This document shows positions 54,873-64,000 of a stretch of 64,000 bases of DNA, in pieces. This stretch comes from Pseudoxanthomonas kalamensis DSM 18571. Its GTDB lineage: Bacteria; Pseudomonadota; Gammaproteobacteria; Xanthomonadales; Xanthomonadaceae. The notes beneath the pieces were generated by a model. The model had not been told where the DNA came from and did not search any database. It worked only from the letters and a program-made list of their open reading frames with translations. The first letter of the stretch is position 1; every line of letters starts with the position of its first letter. Location: contig NZ_PDWQ01000007.1 in the NCBI RefSeq assembly GCF_010211745.1, positions 1 through 64,000 of the forward strand, read 5' to 3'. Made by a program: the position numbers and the translations under genes.

Positions 54873-55903
54873 ACACCGAATCCCTGCATTCCGAAACCCA
54901 CCCCGCCAGCCGCGCCTTGCCGGTCCGCGCATGGCTGCTGGCCGTGCTGGCCCTGTGCGCGCTGGTGCTGGCGCCGCGTCCAGCCGCCGCGCAGAGCTGC
55001 TGGATCAATGGCAGCATGAGCATCGATTTCGGCACGGTCACTTCGGCCGGCAAGGACACTTCGAACACGCTCGGCTTCACCTGCTCCAAACCCGGGCTGC
55101 TCAATGCCGCCTATCGCGTATGCCTGTTCATCCCCGAAGGCAGCCCGATTCCCGGTGTCAACCCGCGCTGGCTGACCAACTACAACGGCGGCCAGATGGC
55201 CTACGACCTGTACTCCGACGCCGCGCGCACGCAGATCATCGGCCCCTACGGCAGCGGCTACCCGACCTACAGTTCCACCTTCTCGATATCGGGACTTGCC
55301 TACCAGGAAAGCAACGGCACGCTGCCGATCTACGGGCGGGCGCATGCAGGCCAGAGCCTGCCGGCCGCCTACGCCTACGCAAGCCAGATCAGCAATTCGC
55401 AGCTGCGCTACAGCTACAACGCAACAATCTGGCCGTTCAGCGTCTCTGCTCCCAGCGTCGCCGAATGTCTGTCCGGCGGCGGCTCGGGTTCGGGCATCGT
55501 GAGCTACTACACCGGGGTCGCTGCCACCTTCGCCAACACCTGCCATATCGTGGTAGCCAGCGACATGGATTTCGGCACCGCCCCGGCGCTGACCGGCAAC
55601 GTCGATCAGACCTCGACCATCCAACTGGAGTGCCCGGTCGGCACCAGCTGGCAGGTGCGGCTGGACAACGGCAACCACGCGACCGGAAACACCCGGCGGA
55701 TGGCCTCCGGCGGCAACTTCGTCACCTACAATCTCTACCGCAACGCCGCCCGCACACAGCGCTGGGGCAACAACAACGGCAGCGACGTGGATGGCTCCGG
55801 CAACGGCGCCACCCAGACGCTGACCGTGTACGGGCGGGTGCCGGCGCAGGCCGCCGTCTCCGGCACTTATACCGACACCATCACCGTCACCCTGGTCTAC
55901 TGA
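54869..55903 (+). CDS. Two-domain SCPU tip adhesin
   Basis: A 344-residue secreted protein. A signal peptide (about 1-41, ending AAA) is followed by two SCPU domains. The first, about 42-190 ([20 protein letters not shown]), is divergent with extra Cys. The second, about 205-344, has [20 protein letters not shown], then [20 protein letters not shown] and [20 protein letters not shown]. It is close in pattern to the single-domain pilin at 51153. This two-domain layout is that of CsuE-type tip adhesins, in which domain 1 binds hydrophobic surfaces. Last gene of the operon; overlaps the usher stop by four bases. Confidence 0.88.
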   Translation: MNTESLHSETHPASRALPVRAWLLAVLALCALVLAPRPAAAQSCWINGSMSIDFGTVTSAGKDTSNTLGFTCSKPGLLNAAYRVCLFIPEGSPIPGVNPRWLTNYNGGQMAYDLYSDAARTQIIGPYGSGYPTYSSTFSISGLAYQESNGTLPIYGRAHAGQSLPAAYAYASQISNSQLRYSYNATIWPFSVSAPSVAECLSGGGSGSGIVSYYTGVAATFANTCHIVVASDMDFGTAPALTGNVDQTSTIQLECPVGTSWQVRLDNGNHATGNTRRMASGGNFVTYNLYRNAARTQRWGNNNGSDVDGSGNGATQTLTVYGRVPAQAAVSGTYTDTITVTLVY

Positions 55904-55910
55904 CCCCGGA

Positions 55911-55940
55911 TTGCCGGCGGCGGCGGCGGCGGGCTATAAT
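55911..55940 (+). promoter_or_regulatory. Promoter of rpsB-tsf
   Basis: TTGCCG at 55911-55916, an 18-bp spacer, then a perfect TATAAT at 55935-55940, giving an rpsB leader of about 245 bases. Confidence 0.75.
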
Positions 55941-55944
55941 TCCG

Positions 55945-56193
55945 CGGCTTTGCGGGGCAACCCGTCAGGCACGTCCACGCCGGACGTCACCGGCGAATAC
56001 ACACCCATCGCCACCACCCGTGCCGGGGTGCCCCGAGACTTCTGGGATATTTCCAGAAAAATCAACGGGTTCGGTCACGGAAGCGATGGGGAGGCCCAAC
56101 CCCGGAATCGTCGTGCCCGCCCTGGCGGACACTCCCTTGCGCGGCTCAACCAAGCCTGCCGCGCCCGGGCGATTCCCCATCAGGAGTACTGCA
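55945..56193 (+). promoter_or_regulatory. rpsB 5' leader with hairpin
   Basis: A long untranslated leader between the promoter and rpsB. It contains ACGTCC-ACGCC-GGACGT (55971-55987), and GGGGTGCCCC-like and GGCGGACACTCC segments that could fold. Gammaproteobacterial rpsB leaders bind S2 for autogenous control, so that role is likely here. AGGAGT serves as ribosome-binding site at 56182-56187. No gene lies in this 290-base gap. Confidence 0.5.
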
Positions 56194-57039
56194 ATGCCCC
56201 AGATCACCATGCGCCAGATGCTGGAAGCCGGCGTCCATTTCGGCCACCAGACCCGCTACTGGAACCCCAAGATGGCACCGTACATCTTCGGCGCCCGCGG
56301 CAAAATCCACATCATCAATCTGGAAAAGACCGTCCCGCTGTTCAACGACGCGATGAACTTCCTCTCCGGCGTCGCCCAGAAGCGCGGCACCATCCTGTTC
56401 GTCGGCACCAAGCGCAGCGCGCGCGAGGCGATCAAGGAAGAGGCCGAGCGTTGCGGCATGCCGTTCATGACCCAGCGCTGGCTGGGCGGCACCCTGACCA
56501 ACTTCGCCACGGTGAAGAAGTCGGTGGCGCGCCTGAAGGAACTGGAGTCGGCCGAAACCGACGGCACCTTCGACAAGCTGGTCAAGCACGAAGTGCTGGG
56601 CCTGCGCCGTGAGCGCGACAAGCTGGAAGCCTCGCTGGGCGGCATCAAGGACATGAACCGCCTGCCGGACGCACTGTTCGTCATCGACATCGGCCATGAA
56701 GACATCGCCATCAGCGAAGCCAAGAAGCTCGGCATCCCGGTGGTCGCCGTGGTCGACAGCAACTACGACCCGGCCCTGGTCGACTACGCCATCCCCGGCA
56801 ACGACGACGCCATCCGCGCCGTGCAGCTGTATGCCCGCGCCGCCGCCGATGCCGTGCTGGAAGGCAAGGCCGCTGCTCCGAACGCCGCCAGCGTGCGCGA
56901 GGAAGACTTCGCCGAGTCCGGCGAGGACAAGCCCGCCCGCCGTCCGGCGCGCAAGGCGCCGGCGAAGAAGGCCGCCGCCAAGGCCGACGACGCCGGCAGC
57001 GACACTGCGGAAGCCGCCGAGGCTCCGGCCGCCGAGTAA
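56194..57039 (+). CDS. rpsB: 30S ribosomal protein S2
   Basis: A 281-residue S2. It begins [20 protein letters not shown], the universal start, with [20 protein letters not shown] and [20 protein letters not shown] as core blocks. Beyond about residue 232 it carries a low-complexity Ala/Lys/Asp/Glu tail ([20 protein letters not shown]) that E. coli S2 (241 residues) lacks; such tails are common in high-GC relatives. It binds bS1 and is required for initiation. AGGAGT precedes the ATG. Tsf follows after 117 bases. Confidence 0.97.
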   Translation: MPQITMRQMLEAGVHFGHQTRYWNPKMAPYIFGARGKIHIINLEKTVPLFNDAMNFLSGVAQKRGTILFVGTKRSAREAIKEEAERCGMPFMTQRWLGGTLTNFATVKKSVARLKELESAETDGTFDKLVKHEVLGLRRERDKLEASLGGIKDMNRLPDALFVIDIGHEDIAISEAKKLGIPVVAVVDSNYDPALVDYAIPGNDDAIRAVQLYARAAADAVLEGKAAAPNAASVREEDFAESGEDKPARRPARKAPAKKAAAKADDAGSDTAEAAEAPAAE

Positions 57040-57156
57040 CCGGCGCGCAACGCAGCCGCGCCAGACTGCGCGGCTGCCCTTTCCCGGACTGCGGGTCCGG
57101 GCAACCGACATGGCGGGCACGTCCCGCCCAATCGCATTTCAATTCGAGGTTTACCC

Positions 57157-58035
57157 ATGGCTGAAATCACCGCTTCCCTGGTCAAGGAACTGCGCGAGCG
57201 CACCGGCGCCGGCATGATGGAGTGCAAGAAGGCACTCACCGAAAGCAACGGCGACATCGACGCCGCCGCCGAGGCGCTGCGCAAGTCCGGTCTGGCCAAG
57301 GCCGACAAGAAGGCCGGCCGCGTGGCCGCCGAGGGCCGCATCGCCGTGGCCCAGGACGGCGGCACCGCCGTGCTGGTCGAGATCAACTCCGAAACCGACT
57401 TCGTCGCCAACGACGCCAACTTCAAGGCGTTCACCGATGCCGTCGCCCAGGCCGCGCTGGCCTCCGGCGCCGCCGACGTCGAAGCGCTGAAGGCAGCCAA
57501 GCTGGCTTCCGGCGAGACAGTCGAGGAAGCACGCGCCGCTGCCATCGCCAAGCTGGGCGAGAACATGCAGATCCGCCGCCTGGTCCGCATCCAGAGCAGC
57601 AACAACGTGGCCGCCTACGTCCACGGCGGCAAGATCGGCGTGCTGGTCGAGCTGGCCGGCGGCGACGCCGAACTGGCCCGCGGCCTGGCCATGCACGTGG
57701 CAGCGATGAACCCACCGCACAACAAGGCTTCCGACGTGCCGGCCGAGTTCGTGGCCAAGGAAAAGGAAATCGAGCTGGCCAAGATGTCCGACAAGGACAA
57801 GAACAAGCCGGCCGACATCCTCGAGAAGATCATCAGCGGCAAGATCAACAAGATCGTCAACGAGGTCACCTTGTACGGCCAGCCGTACGTGCTGGATACC
57901 AACCAGACCGTCGAAGCCGCGGTCAAGGCCGCCGGTGCCGACGTGGTCGGCTTCCAGCGCCTGGCCGTGGGCGAAGGCATCGAGAAGGTGGTCGAGGATT
58001 ACGCCGCCGAAGTCGCCAAGGCGATGCAGGTCTGA
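57157..58035 (+). CDS. tsf: Elongation factor Ts
   Basis: A 292-residue EF-Ts. An N-terminal UBA-like domain starts [20 protein letters not shown] and is followed by the signature [20 protein letters not shown]. The core carries [20 protein letters not shown] and [10 protein letters not shown]. It recycles EF-Tu by GDP release. The length is close to E. coli (283). It is co-transcribed with rpsB and closed by a strong terminator. Confidence 0.97.
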   Translation: MAEITASLVKELRERTGAGMMECKKALTESNGDIDAAAEALRKSGLAKADKKAGRVAAEGRIAVAQDGGTAVLVEINSETDFVANDANFKAFTDAVAQAALASGAADVEALKAAKLASGETVEEARAAAIAKLGENMQIRRLVRIQSSNNVAAYVHGGKIGVLVELAGGDAELARGLAMHVAAMNPPHNKASDVPAEFVAKEKEIELAKMSDKDKNKPADILEKIISGKINKIVNEVTLYGQPYVLDTNQTVEAAVKAAGADVVGFQRLAVGEGIEKVVEDYAAEVAKAMQV

Positions 58036-58058
58036 TCGTCGCAACGACGGATGCACCG

Positions 58059-58092
58059 GAAAGGCCGCGGGAAACCGCGGCCTTTCGCTTTT
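58059..58092 (+). terminator. Intrinsic terminator after tsf
   Basis: GAAAGGCCGCGG, a GAAA loop, CCGCGGCCTTTC, then GCTTTT. A 12-bp stem with a GNRA loop. Confidence 0.88.
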
Positions 58093-58170
58093 CCGCCACT
58101 GGCCTGAGGCAGATGGACAGCCCGCGTCGCCCGCCCGCATAGTGGCGGCCGTTCCGACAGGGAGTCGCCC

Positions 58171-58527
58171 ATGCCTTCGATCACCCGCATCCCGCACCAT
58201 GCCGACGATGCCGCACGCGAGGCCGTCGCGCCCGAGCGGCTGCTTTCCGGACGCCCGCAGCAGGCCGTCGCCAACCTCTATTCCGACCCCGGCAATGCCT
58301 TCCACTGCGGCGTCTGGGAAGGCGATCCCGGCGCCTGGCGTGTGCAGTACAGCGAGCACGAGTTCTGCCACCTGCTGTCCGGCCGCGTGCGGATGACGGC
58401 CGACGACGGCGACGAAGTCGTGCTCGCCGCCGGCGACAGCTTCGTCATCCCGGCCGGCTACTGCGGCGTGTGGGAAGTGCTGGAACCGGCGCGCAAGCTG
58501 TACGCCGTCTACGAACCCGCCAGCTGA
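58171..58527 (+). CDS. Small cupin-domain protein
   Basis: A 118-residue single-cupin protein. YSEHEFCHLLSGRVRMTADD and LAAGDSFVIPAGYCGVWEVL are the two cupin motifs; the first has EHEFCHLL in place of the classic GxxHxH, the pattern of the cupin_3 (DUF861/EutQ-like) group. The substrate is unknown. It lies between the tsf terminator and the pyrH promoter, so it is probably transcribed on its own. Its presence inside this otherwise conserved translation cluster is unusual. Confidence 0.82.
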   Translation: MPSITRIPHHADDAAREAVAPERLLSGRPQQAVANLYSDPGNAFHCGVWEGDPGAWRVQYSEHEFCHLLSGRVRMTADDGDEVVLAAGDSFVIPAGYCGVWEVLEPARKLYAVYEPAS

Positions 58528-58553
58528 CGCTGCCCCCGGCGCTCGGCTAGAAT
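58524..58553 (+). promoter_or_regulatory. Candidate promoter of pyrH
   Basis: CTGACG at 58524-58529, an 18-bp spacer, then TAGAAT at 58548-58553, about 30 bases before the start codon. Confidence 0.5.
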
Positions 58554-58581
58554 TGCGCATCCAAACCGCACCGGGCCGACC

Positions 58582-59307
58582 ATGAACTCCCCCCTCGCCT
58601 ATCGCCGCGTCCTGCTCAAGTTGTCCGGCGAGGCGTTGATGGGCAACGAGGACTACGGCATCGACCCCAAGGTCATCGGTCGGCTGGCGCGGGAAATCAT
58701 CGAGGTACAGCAGGCCGGGGCCGAAGTGGCCTTGGTCATCGGCGGCGGCAACATCTTCCGCGGCGCCGGACTGGCCGCCGGCGGCATGGACCGGGTGACC
58801 GGCGACCAGATGGGCATGCTGGCCACGGTGATCAACGCGCTGGCCATGCAGGACGCGCTGGAGAAGCTGGGCGCGCGGGTGCGGGTGATGAGCGCGATCA
58901 AGATCAACGACGTGTGCGAGGACTACATCCGCCGGCGCGCGATCCGCCATCTGGAAAAGGGCCGCATCGCCATCTTCGCCGCCGGTACCGGCAACCCGTT
59001 CTTCACCACCGATTCCGGCGCGGCGCTGCGCGCGATCGAGATCGGCGCCGACCTGCTGCTGAAGGCCACCAAGGTCGACGGCGTCTACGATGCCGATCCG
59101 AAAAAGGTGCCCGACGCCAAGCGCTTCGACAGCTTGAGCTACGACGAAGTCATCGCCCGCAACCTGCAGGTCATGGACACCGCCGCCTTCGCCCTGTGCC
59201 GCGACAGCGACATGCCGCTGCGCATCTTCGACATGGACCAGCCCGGCGCGCTGAAGCGCATCCTGCAGGGCGAGGCCATCGGCACCCTGGTCAAGGGCCG
59301 CGGCTGA
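58582..59307 (+). CDS. pyrH: UMP kinase
   Basis: A 241-residue bacterial hexameric UMP kinase. [13 protein letters not shown] (phosphate loop) is followed by [14 protein letters not shown], a [20 protein letters not shown] block and [20 protein letters not shown]; the UMP-site residues are present. It phosphorylates UMP to UDP and is feedback-inhibited by UTP in the family. The length equals E. coli PyrH (241). A candidate promoter lies just upstream. In most bacteria frr follows directly; here a metal exporter gene intervenes. Confidence 0.96.
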   Translation: MNSPLAYRRVLLKLSGEALMGNEDYGIDPKVIGRLAREIIEVQQAGAEVALVIGGGNIFRGAGLAAGGMDRVTGDQMGMLATVINALAMQDALEKLGARVRVMSAIKINDVCEDYIRRRAIRHLEKGRIAIFAAGTGNPFFTTDSGAALRAIEIGADLLLKATKVDGVYDADPKKVPDAKRFDSLSYDEVIARNLQVMDTAAFALCRDSDMPLRIFDMDQPGALKRILQGEAIGTLVKGRG

Positions 59308-59394
59308 GCCAGCGCTCTTTTCCCGGCTTTCGCGCCGGCGGCTTCGCATCTCCCTGTGATTGTGTCCGCTGCGTCTCGGCGGCATGCTGAGCGC

Positions 59395-60312
59395 ATGGGA
59401 CATTCGCATCACGGACACCACGGCCACGCGCACGGCTCGGCCACGCGCGCCTTCGCCGCGGTCACCCTGATCAATCTGGCCTACACCGCACTGGAAGCCG
59501 GCTACGGCTTCTGGACCAATTCGCTGGCATTGCTGTCGGACGCCCTGCACAACCTCGGCGACGTGCTCGGCCTTGGCCTGGCCTGGGGGGCCGCGGTGCT
59601 GGCCAAGCGCCAGCCGACGCCGCGGCACACCTATGGCTGGCGGCGGGCCACCCTGCTGTCGCCGCTGGCCAACGCCATCCTGCTGATGGTGTTCTCCGGC
59701 GCGCTGGGCTGGGAGGCGATCCGCCGCTTCAGCGCGCCACCGTCGATTCCCGCCCTGCCGGTGATCGTGGTCGCCGCGATCGGCATCGCCGTCAATCTGG
59801 GCGCGGCCTGGTTGATGCGCGACGGCCACAGCCACGACCTCAACAAGCGCGGCGCCTTCCTGCACCTGATGGCCGACGCCGCGGTCTCGCTGGCCGCGGT
59901 GCTGGCCGGCGCCGGCATGCTGGCTTTCGGCTGGTCGTGGCTGGACCCGCTGACCGCGGTACTGGTCGGCGTGGTGATCGCGGTCGGCACCTTCGGCCTG
60001 CTGCGCGACAGCTTCAACGCCGCCATGGATGCAGTGCCGGGCGGTCTGGACCACGCCGAGGTCGAAGCCTTCCTGGTCGCGCAACCGGGCGTGCAAACGG
60101 TCCACCACCTGCACATCTGGCCGCTGGGCGCCGGCGAAATCGCCCTGACCGCGCATCTGATCCGACCCTCGACCGACGACCACGACAGTTTCATCGATGC
60201 CGCGACCCGGGCGCTGGAACAGCGCTTCGGCATCAATCACCCGACCCTGCAGATCGAACACGGCGGCCATTGCGCGCACGATCTGCACGATGCTGCGCCG
60301 CACGCGCACTGA
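59395..60312 (+). CDS. Cation diffusion facilitator (CzcD/ZitB-like metal exporter)
   Basis: A 305-residue CDF transporter. The His-rich N-terminus is MGHSHHGHHGHAHG. Six membrane helices follow, with the metal-site motifs SDALHNLGD (helix 2) and HLMADAAVSL (helix 5), a His-containing loop between helices 4 and 5 (RDGHSHDLNKR), and a C-terminal cytosolic domain (VHHLHIWPLGAGEIALTAHL). It ends in another His cluster. It exports Zn2+ or similar ions in exchange for protons. The ATG at 59395 is preferred because it directly precedes the His-rich start. Inserted between pyrH and frr. Confidence 0.93.
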   Translation: MGHSHHGHHGHAHGSATRAFAAVTLINLAYTALEAGYGFWTNSLALLSDALHNLGDVLGLGLAWGAAVLAKRQPTPRHTYGWRRATLLSPLANAILLMVFSGALGWEAIRRFSAPPSIPALPVIVVAAIGIAVNLGAAWLMRDGHSHDLNKRGAFLHLMADAAVSLAAVLAGAGMLAFGWSWLDPLTAVLVGVVIAVGTFGLLRDSFNAAMDAVPGGLDHAEVEAFLVAQPGVQTVHHLHIWPLGAGEIALTAHLIRPSTDDHDSFIDAATRALEQRFGINHPTLQIEHGGHCAHDLHDAAPHAH

Positions 60313-60363
60313 ACCCGACCCGGCGGCAAACCGGTGCCGGGCCCGCTTCCGGTGGGGTTCGCC

Positions 60364-60369
60364 TATAAT
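60364..60369 (+). promoter_or_regulatory. -10 element (TATAAT) before frr
   Basis: GCCTATAATCCCGCG, a perfect -10 hexamer 33 bases before the frr start codon. The -35 region is weak. Confidence 0.55.
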
Positions 60370-60401
60370 CCCGCGATTACGTCAGCAGTGCGGAAACGGG
60401 C

Positions 60402-60959
60402 ATGATCAACGAAATCAAGAGTGATGCGCAGGCGCGCATGGGCAAGAGCATCGAGGCGCTGCGCCACAATCTGGTCAAGATCCGCACCGGCCGCGCCTCC
60501 ACCGGCCTGGTCGACACCATCCGGGTCAACGCCTACGGCAGCGACGCGCCGTTGTCGCAGGTGGCCTCGGTCGCGGTCAGCGACAGCCGCTCGCTGACTA
60601 TCACCCCGTGGGACAAGACCATGGTGGCGCCGATCGAGAAGGCCATCCTCGGTTCCGACCTGGGACTGACCCCCAACACCGCCGGCACCACGATCCGCCT
60701 GAACCTGCCGCCGCTGACCGAAGAACGCCGCCGCGAGCTGTCCAAGGTCGTGCATGGCGAAGGCGAGGAAACCAAGGTCGCCATCCGCAACATCCGCCGC
60801 GACGCCAATCAGCAGATCAAGGACCTGCTGAAGGAAAAGTCGGTCACCGAGGACGAAGTGCGCCGCGGCGAAGACGACGTGCAGAAGATCACCGACAAGG
60901 CGATCAAGGACGTCGACGATGTGGTCAAGGCCAAGGAACAGGAGCTGATGGCGGTCTGA
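60402..60959 (+). CDS. frr: Ribosome recycling factor
   Basis: A 185-residue [23 protein letters not shown] is followed by [10 protein letters not shown], the conserved [16 protein letters not shown] segment, and [20 protein letters not shown]. It splits post-termination ribosomes together with EF-G. The length is identical to E. coli (185). It has its own -10 element. Downstream uppS begins after 38 bases, starting a tightly packed run to rseP. Confidence 0.97.
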   Translation: MINEIKSDAQARMGKSIEALRHNLVKIRTGRASTGLVDTIRVNAYGSDAPLSQVASVAVSDSRSLTITPWDKTMVAPIEKAILGSDLGLTPNTAGTTIRLNLPPLTEERRRELSKVVHGEGEETKVAIRNIRRDANQQIKDLLKEKSVTEDEVRRGEDDVQKITDKAIKDVDDVVKAKEQELMAV

Positions 60960-60997
60960 ACCGGGCCGCAGCAGCCCGCGACGCACCGACCGCCTCC

Positions 60998-61744
60998 ATG
61001 CCCGATATCGTCATCCCGCGCCACCTGGCCGTGATCATGGACGGCAACGGCCGCTGGGCCGAACGCCGCCACCGCCCGCGCATGATCGGCCACCGTGCCG
61101 GCGCGCGTGCGGTCAATGTCTGCATCGACTTCTGCCTGCAGCGCGGGATCGAGGTGCTGACCCTGTTCGCCTTCTCCAGCGAAAACTGGAAACGGCCGGA
61201 AGAGGAAGTCGGCGCGCTGATGAAGCTGTTCCTCAACGCGCTGGAACGCGAAGTGGACGAACTGCACCGGCGCGGGGTGCGGGTGCGCTTCATCGGCGAA
61301 CGCGAACGCTTCGCCGCACCGATCCGCGAACGCATGGCCGCCGCCGAAGCGCTGACCGCCGGCAATGCGCGACTGACCCTGGCCATTGCCGCCAGCTACG
61401 GTGGCCGCCAGGACATCGCCGCGGCCGCGCGCGCGCTGGCCGCCGAGGTCGCCGGCGGCCGGCTGCGCGTCGAGGATATCGACGAGGCCGCCGTCGATGC
61501 GCGCACCGCGCTGGCCGACCTGCCCGCGCCGGACCTGTTCATCCGCACCGGCGGCGACCACCGCATCAGCAACTTCCTGCTGTGGCAGCTGGCCTACACC
61601 GAGTTGTGGTTCACCGAAACCCTGTGGCCGGACCTGGACGCCTCGGTGCTGCAACAGGCGCTGGACGACTTCGCCGGACGCGAGCGCCGCTTCGGCCTGA
61701 CCGGCGCCCAGCTGGCGCAGAACCGCGAAGGAACTCCCGCATGA
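60998..61744 (+). CDS. uppS: Undecaprenyl diphosphate synthase
   Basis: A 248-residue cis-prenyltransferase. [20 protein letters not shown] includes the catalytic Asp15 and the GNGRWA signature. [13 protein letters not shown] and [20 protein letters not shown] are the other conserved blocks. It makes the C55 lipid carrier for peptidoglycan and O-antigen. The ATG at 60998 fits the family start. The stop codon overlaps the cdsA start (ATGA). Confidence 0.96.
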   Translation: MPDIVIPRHLAVIMDGNGRWAERRHRPRMIGHRAGARAVNVCIDFCLQRGIEVLTLFAFSSENWKRPEEEVGALMKLFLNALEREVDELHRRGVRVRFIGERERFAAPIRERMAAAEALTAGNARLTLAIAASYGGRQDIAAAARALAAEVAGGRLRVEDIDEAAVDARTALADLPAPDLFIRTGGDHRISNFLLWQLAYTELWFTETLWPDLDASVLQQALDDFAGRERRFGLTGAQLAQNREGTPA

Positions 61745-62604
61745 CCCGTACCCGCGTACTGGCCGCACTGGTCATGGCGCCGTTCGCGATCGCCGCGATC
61801 CTGCTGCTGCCGACCGCCTGGCTGGCCGCACTGGCCGCCGTCGCCCTGCTATTGGCGCTGTGGGAATGGTTCCGCCTGGCCGAGATCGACGACACCCTGT
61901 CGCGCACCGTGCTGCTGGCGGCCAATGCGCTGCTGATGGCCCTGCTGGTCTGGGCTTCGGCCGGGTCGCTGGTGCTGCTGCAGATCGTCGCCCTGGTCGG
62001 CGTGGGATGGTGGCTGCTGGCCCTGCTGTGGCTGCGCGGCTACGGCTTCGCCTCCAACCACGAGACCTGGGCGCGGGCGTTCAAGCTGGCGGCAGGCACG
62101 CTGGCGATCCTGCCGGCCTGGTGCGCACTGGCGCTGATCCACGCACAGGACCCGCAGCCGCTGTGGGGGCCGGTGCGCGAAGGCCACCTGTGGCTGCTGA
62201 CCGCGCTGGCGATCGTCTGGGCCGCCGACAGCGGCGCCTATTTCGCCGGGATGAAGTTCGGCGGCCAGTGGTTCGGCAGCCGCCGGCTGGCGCCGCGGAT
62301 CAGTCCGAACAAGACCCTGGAAGGCCTGCTCGGCGGCCTGCTGACCGCCATCGTGGTCGGCCTGTTGCTGGCGGCGCTGTGTGGCGCCAGCGCGGCGCAG
62401 ATGCCGGCCGTGGCCCTGCTGGCCGCGGTCACCGCGCTGTTCTCGGTGATCGGCGACCTGTTCGAGAGCCTGCTCAAGCGCCACGCCGGGGTCAAGGATT
62501 CGGGCCAGCTGATCCCGGGCCACGGTGGCGTGCTGGACCGCCTGGACGGGGTGCTGGCTGCACTGCCGGTGTTCGCCATCGGCAAGGAGCTGCTGGGCTT
62601 GTGA
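61741..62604 (+). CDS. cdsA: Phosphatidate cytidylyltransferase
   Basis: A 287-residue inner-membrane protein with about eight hydrophobic segments. The C-terminal signature [20 protein letters not shown] is followed by DRLDG, and [12 protein letters not shown] is also present. It makes CDP-diacylglycerol for phospholipid synthesis. It overlaps uppS upstream and dxr downstream by four bases each (ATGA and GTGA), so translation is coupled. Confidence 0.95.
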   Translation: MTRTRVLAALVMAPFAIAAILLLPTAWLAALAAVALLLALWEWFRLAEIDDTLSRTVLLAANALLMALLVWASAGSLVLLQIVALVGVGWWLLALLWLRGYGFASNHETWARAFKLAAGTLAILPAWCALALIHAQDPQPLWGPVREGHLWLLTALAIVWAADSGAYFAGMKFGGQWFGSRRLAPRISPNKTLEGLLGGLLTAIVVGLLLAALCGASAAQMPAVALLAAVTALFSVIGDLFESLLKRHAGVKDSGQLIPGHGGVLDRLDGVLAALPVFAIGKELLGL

Positions 62605-63815
62605 CCGCCGCCGTCGCTACCGTCGAGTCCGGCAACGGCCGCCGCCGGGTCGCGGTGCTGGGCGCCACCGGCTCGATCGGCGCCAGCGCGCTGGACGTGA
62701 TCGCCCGCCATCCGCAGCACTTCGAGGTCGCGGTACTGGCGGCCGGGAGCAACGTGCCAGCGCTTCTGGCCCTGTGCGTGAAGCACCGGCCGGCGCATGC
62801 GGTGATCGCCAATCCGGCCGCCCATGCCGAACTGGCCGACGGCTTGCGTCAGGCCGGCCTGCCCACCCTCGCCCATGCCGGCGAAGCGGCGATGGCCGAA
62901 CTGGCCGCCAGCGACGCCTGCGACACCGTGGTCGCCGCCATCGTCGGTGCCGCTGGCCTGCCTTCGACCCTGGCCGCCGCCCGCGCCGGCAAGCGCCTGC
63001 TGCTGGCCAACAAGGAATCACTGGTGCTGGCCGGCGAGCTGGTCATTGCCGCCGCGGCCACCAGCGGCGCCGAAATCGTGCCGATCGACAGCGAACACAA
63101 CGCCATCTTCCAGTGCCTGCGTTCACGCCAGGCTCAGGGCGACGTCCGCCGGATCGTGCTGACCGCCTCCGGCGGCCCATTCCGCGGCCGCCCCCGCGCC
63201 GAACTGGAGACCGTCACCCCGGCGCAGGCAGTGGCGCACCCGCGCTGGTCGATGGGCCCGAAGATTTCGGTCGATTCGGCCACGCTGATGAACAAGGGCC
63301 TGGAGGTGATCGAGGCCCACCACCTGTTCGGGCTGCCGGATGCGCGCCTGAACGTGCTGGTGCACCCGCAGAGCCTGGTCCATGCCCTGGTCGAATTCGT
63401 CGACGGCTCCACCCTGGCCCAGCTGGGCCTGCCGGACATGCGCACCGCGCTGGCGGTCGGCCTGGGCTGGCCGCAGCGGATCGAATCCGGGGTCTCCGGG
63501 CTGGACCTGCTGGCCCAAGGGCGGCTGGATTTCGAGCCCCCGGACACCGACGCCTTCCCCTGCCTGCGACTGGCGCGGCAGGCGCTGGTCGCTGGCGGCA
63601 CCGCCCCGGCCGTGCTGAATGCCGCCAACGAAGTGGCTGTTTCAGCCTTTCTTCAGGGGCGGATAGGTTTCCTAGCCATTCCCGCGCTGGTCGAACAGAC
63701 GCTTGCGGCGATGCCGGCGACCGCCGCGCCGTCGCTGGACGCCCTGCTCGAAACCGATGCGCAGGCCCGCCGAACCTGTTCCCGACTGATCGATCGCGCC
63801 CCTGTCCACGCATGA
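62601..63815 (+). CDS. dxr: 1-deoxy-D-xylulose-5-phosphate reductoisomerase
   Basis: A 404-residue DXR. The NADPH site is [18 protein letters not shown], followed by [30 protein letters not shown] (metal Asp/Glu), and [20 protein letters not shown]. It catalyses the first committed step of the MEP isoprenoid pathway. It starts with GTG at 62601, overlapping the cdsA stop; a ten-residue tail precedes the usual start. The stop overlaps the rseP start. Confidence 0.95.
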   Translation: MTAAVATVESGNGRRRVAVLGATGSIGASALDVIARHPQHFEVAVLAAGSNVPALLALCVKHRPAHAVIANPAAHAELADGLRQAGLPTLAHAGEAAMAELAASDACDTVVAAIVGAAGLPSTLAAARAGKRLLLANKESLVLAGELVIAAAATSGAEIVPIDSEHNAIFQCLRSRQAQGDVRRIVLTASGGPFRGRPRAELETVTPAQAVAHPRWSMGPKISVDSATLMNKGLEVIEAHHLFGLPDARLNVLVHPQSLVHALVEFVDGSTLAQLGLPDMRTALAVGLGWPQRIESGVSGLDLLAQGRLDFEPPDTDAFPCLRLARQALVAGGTAPAVLNAANEVAVSAFLQGRIGFLAIPALVEQTLAAMPATAAPSLDALLETDAQARRTCSRLIDRAPVHA

Positions 63816-64000
63816 GTGAAATCGCTGGCTCAATCTGGTGGATGCTGGTGGCGCTGGGAGTGCTGGTCACCTTCCACGAATTCGGCCACTACTGGGTCGC
63901 CCGCCGCTGCGGGGTGAAGGTACTGCGCTTCTCGGTCGGTTTCGGCAAGCCGCTGTGGTCGCGCCGCGACCGCCACGGCACCGAGTTCGCGATCGCCGCG
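63812..64000 (+). CDS. rseP: Site-2 protease RseP, N-terminal fragment (cut by window edge)
   Basis: The first 63 residues of RseP. Membrane helix 1 (about 8-30) carries the zinc motif HEFGH (His22, Glu23, His26), followed by [19 protein letters not shown], the family block. RseP cleaves anti-sigma-E RseA within the membrane. The reading frame runs off the end of the window without a stop. The ATG overlaps the dxr stop by four bases. Confidence 0.95.
   Translation, partial: MSEIAGSIWWMLVALGVLVTFHEFGHYWVARRCGVKVLRFSVGFGKPLWSRRDRHGTEFAIAA

Overview
The window is a high-GC (roughly two-thirds G+C), densely packed chromosomal segment from a gammaproteobacterium of the Lysobacteraceae/Xanthomonadaceae type (Lysobacter, Luteimonas, Thermomonas or a relative). 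This rests on the rpsB-tsf-pyrH-frr-uppS-cdsA-dxr-rseP series, the glnD-dapD-dapE-asnB series, a divergent serA / D-2-hydroxyglutarate dehydrogenase pair, fused IcmF, EfpL, a DUF6587 gene behind feoAB, and GTAG-headed REP palindromes. No phage, IS element, rRNA or CRISPR array was seen.

Layout. 1-4.4 kb: a partial gene at the edge, a DUF5694 protein, a periplasmic L,D-transpeptidase-like protein, a coiled-coil lipoprotein, a 21-bp tandem repeat tract with phased A/T-tracts, and two copies of a REP block. 4.4-8.2 kb: an MmeI-type fused restriction-modification enzyme overlapping a membrane NERD-domain gene, probably a defence pair. 8.2-14.8 kb: branched-chain acyl metabolism (IcmF mutase with two tiny trailing genes, leucine dehydrogenase, isovaleryl-CoA dehydrogenase). 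14.8-20.5 kb: DUF2189 membrane protein, lipoprotein subtilase autotransporter, thiolase, alanine-rich lipoprotein. 20.6-30.4 kb: feoAB with a Fur-box candidate, glyoxalase-like protein, PAS-GGDEF-EAL protein, SDR, EfpL, DUF4105/DUF2388 pair. 30.4-36.4 kb: D2HGDH and serA (serine synthesis), GFA protein, RNase R, tRNA-Leu(CAG). 36.5-43 kb: parC, thiopurine methyltransferase, a bacterioferritin lacking the heme Met, penicillin acylase homologue, I78 inhibitor. 43-50.8 kb: asnB, dapE, ArsC-like, dapD, glnD and map, all on the minus strand. 51.1-55.9 kb: a four-gene SCPU chaperone-usher pilus operon between map and rpsB. 55.9-64 kb: translation, UMP kinase, undecaprenyl-PP, CDP-DAG and isoprenoid genes ending in partial rseP; a cupin gene and a CDF metal exporter are interspersed.

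The most interesting signal is upstream of asnB. A 29-codon open frame contains nine Asn codons and is followed 25 nt later by a strong intrinsic terminator with a T8 tract. The end of the open frame can pair over 9 bp with the 5' arm of the terminator, giving mutually exclusive structures. This is the architecture of classical ribosome-mediated attenuation (as for trp/his/thr), but specific for asparagine. A second theme is REP-like palindromes sitting in frame inside two large genes (mmeI-like and icmF), analogous to protein-coding palindromic elements. Many long antisense frames here are GC-driven shadows and were left out.
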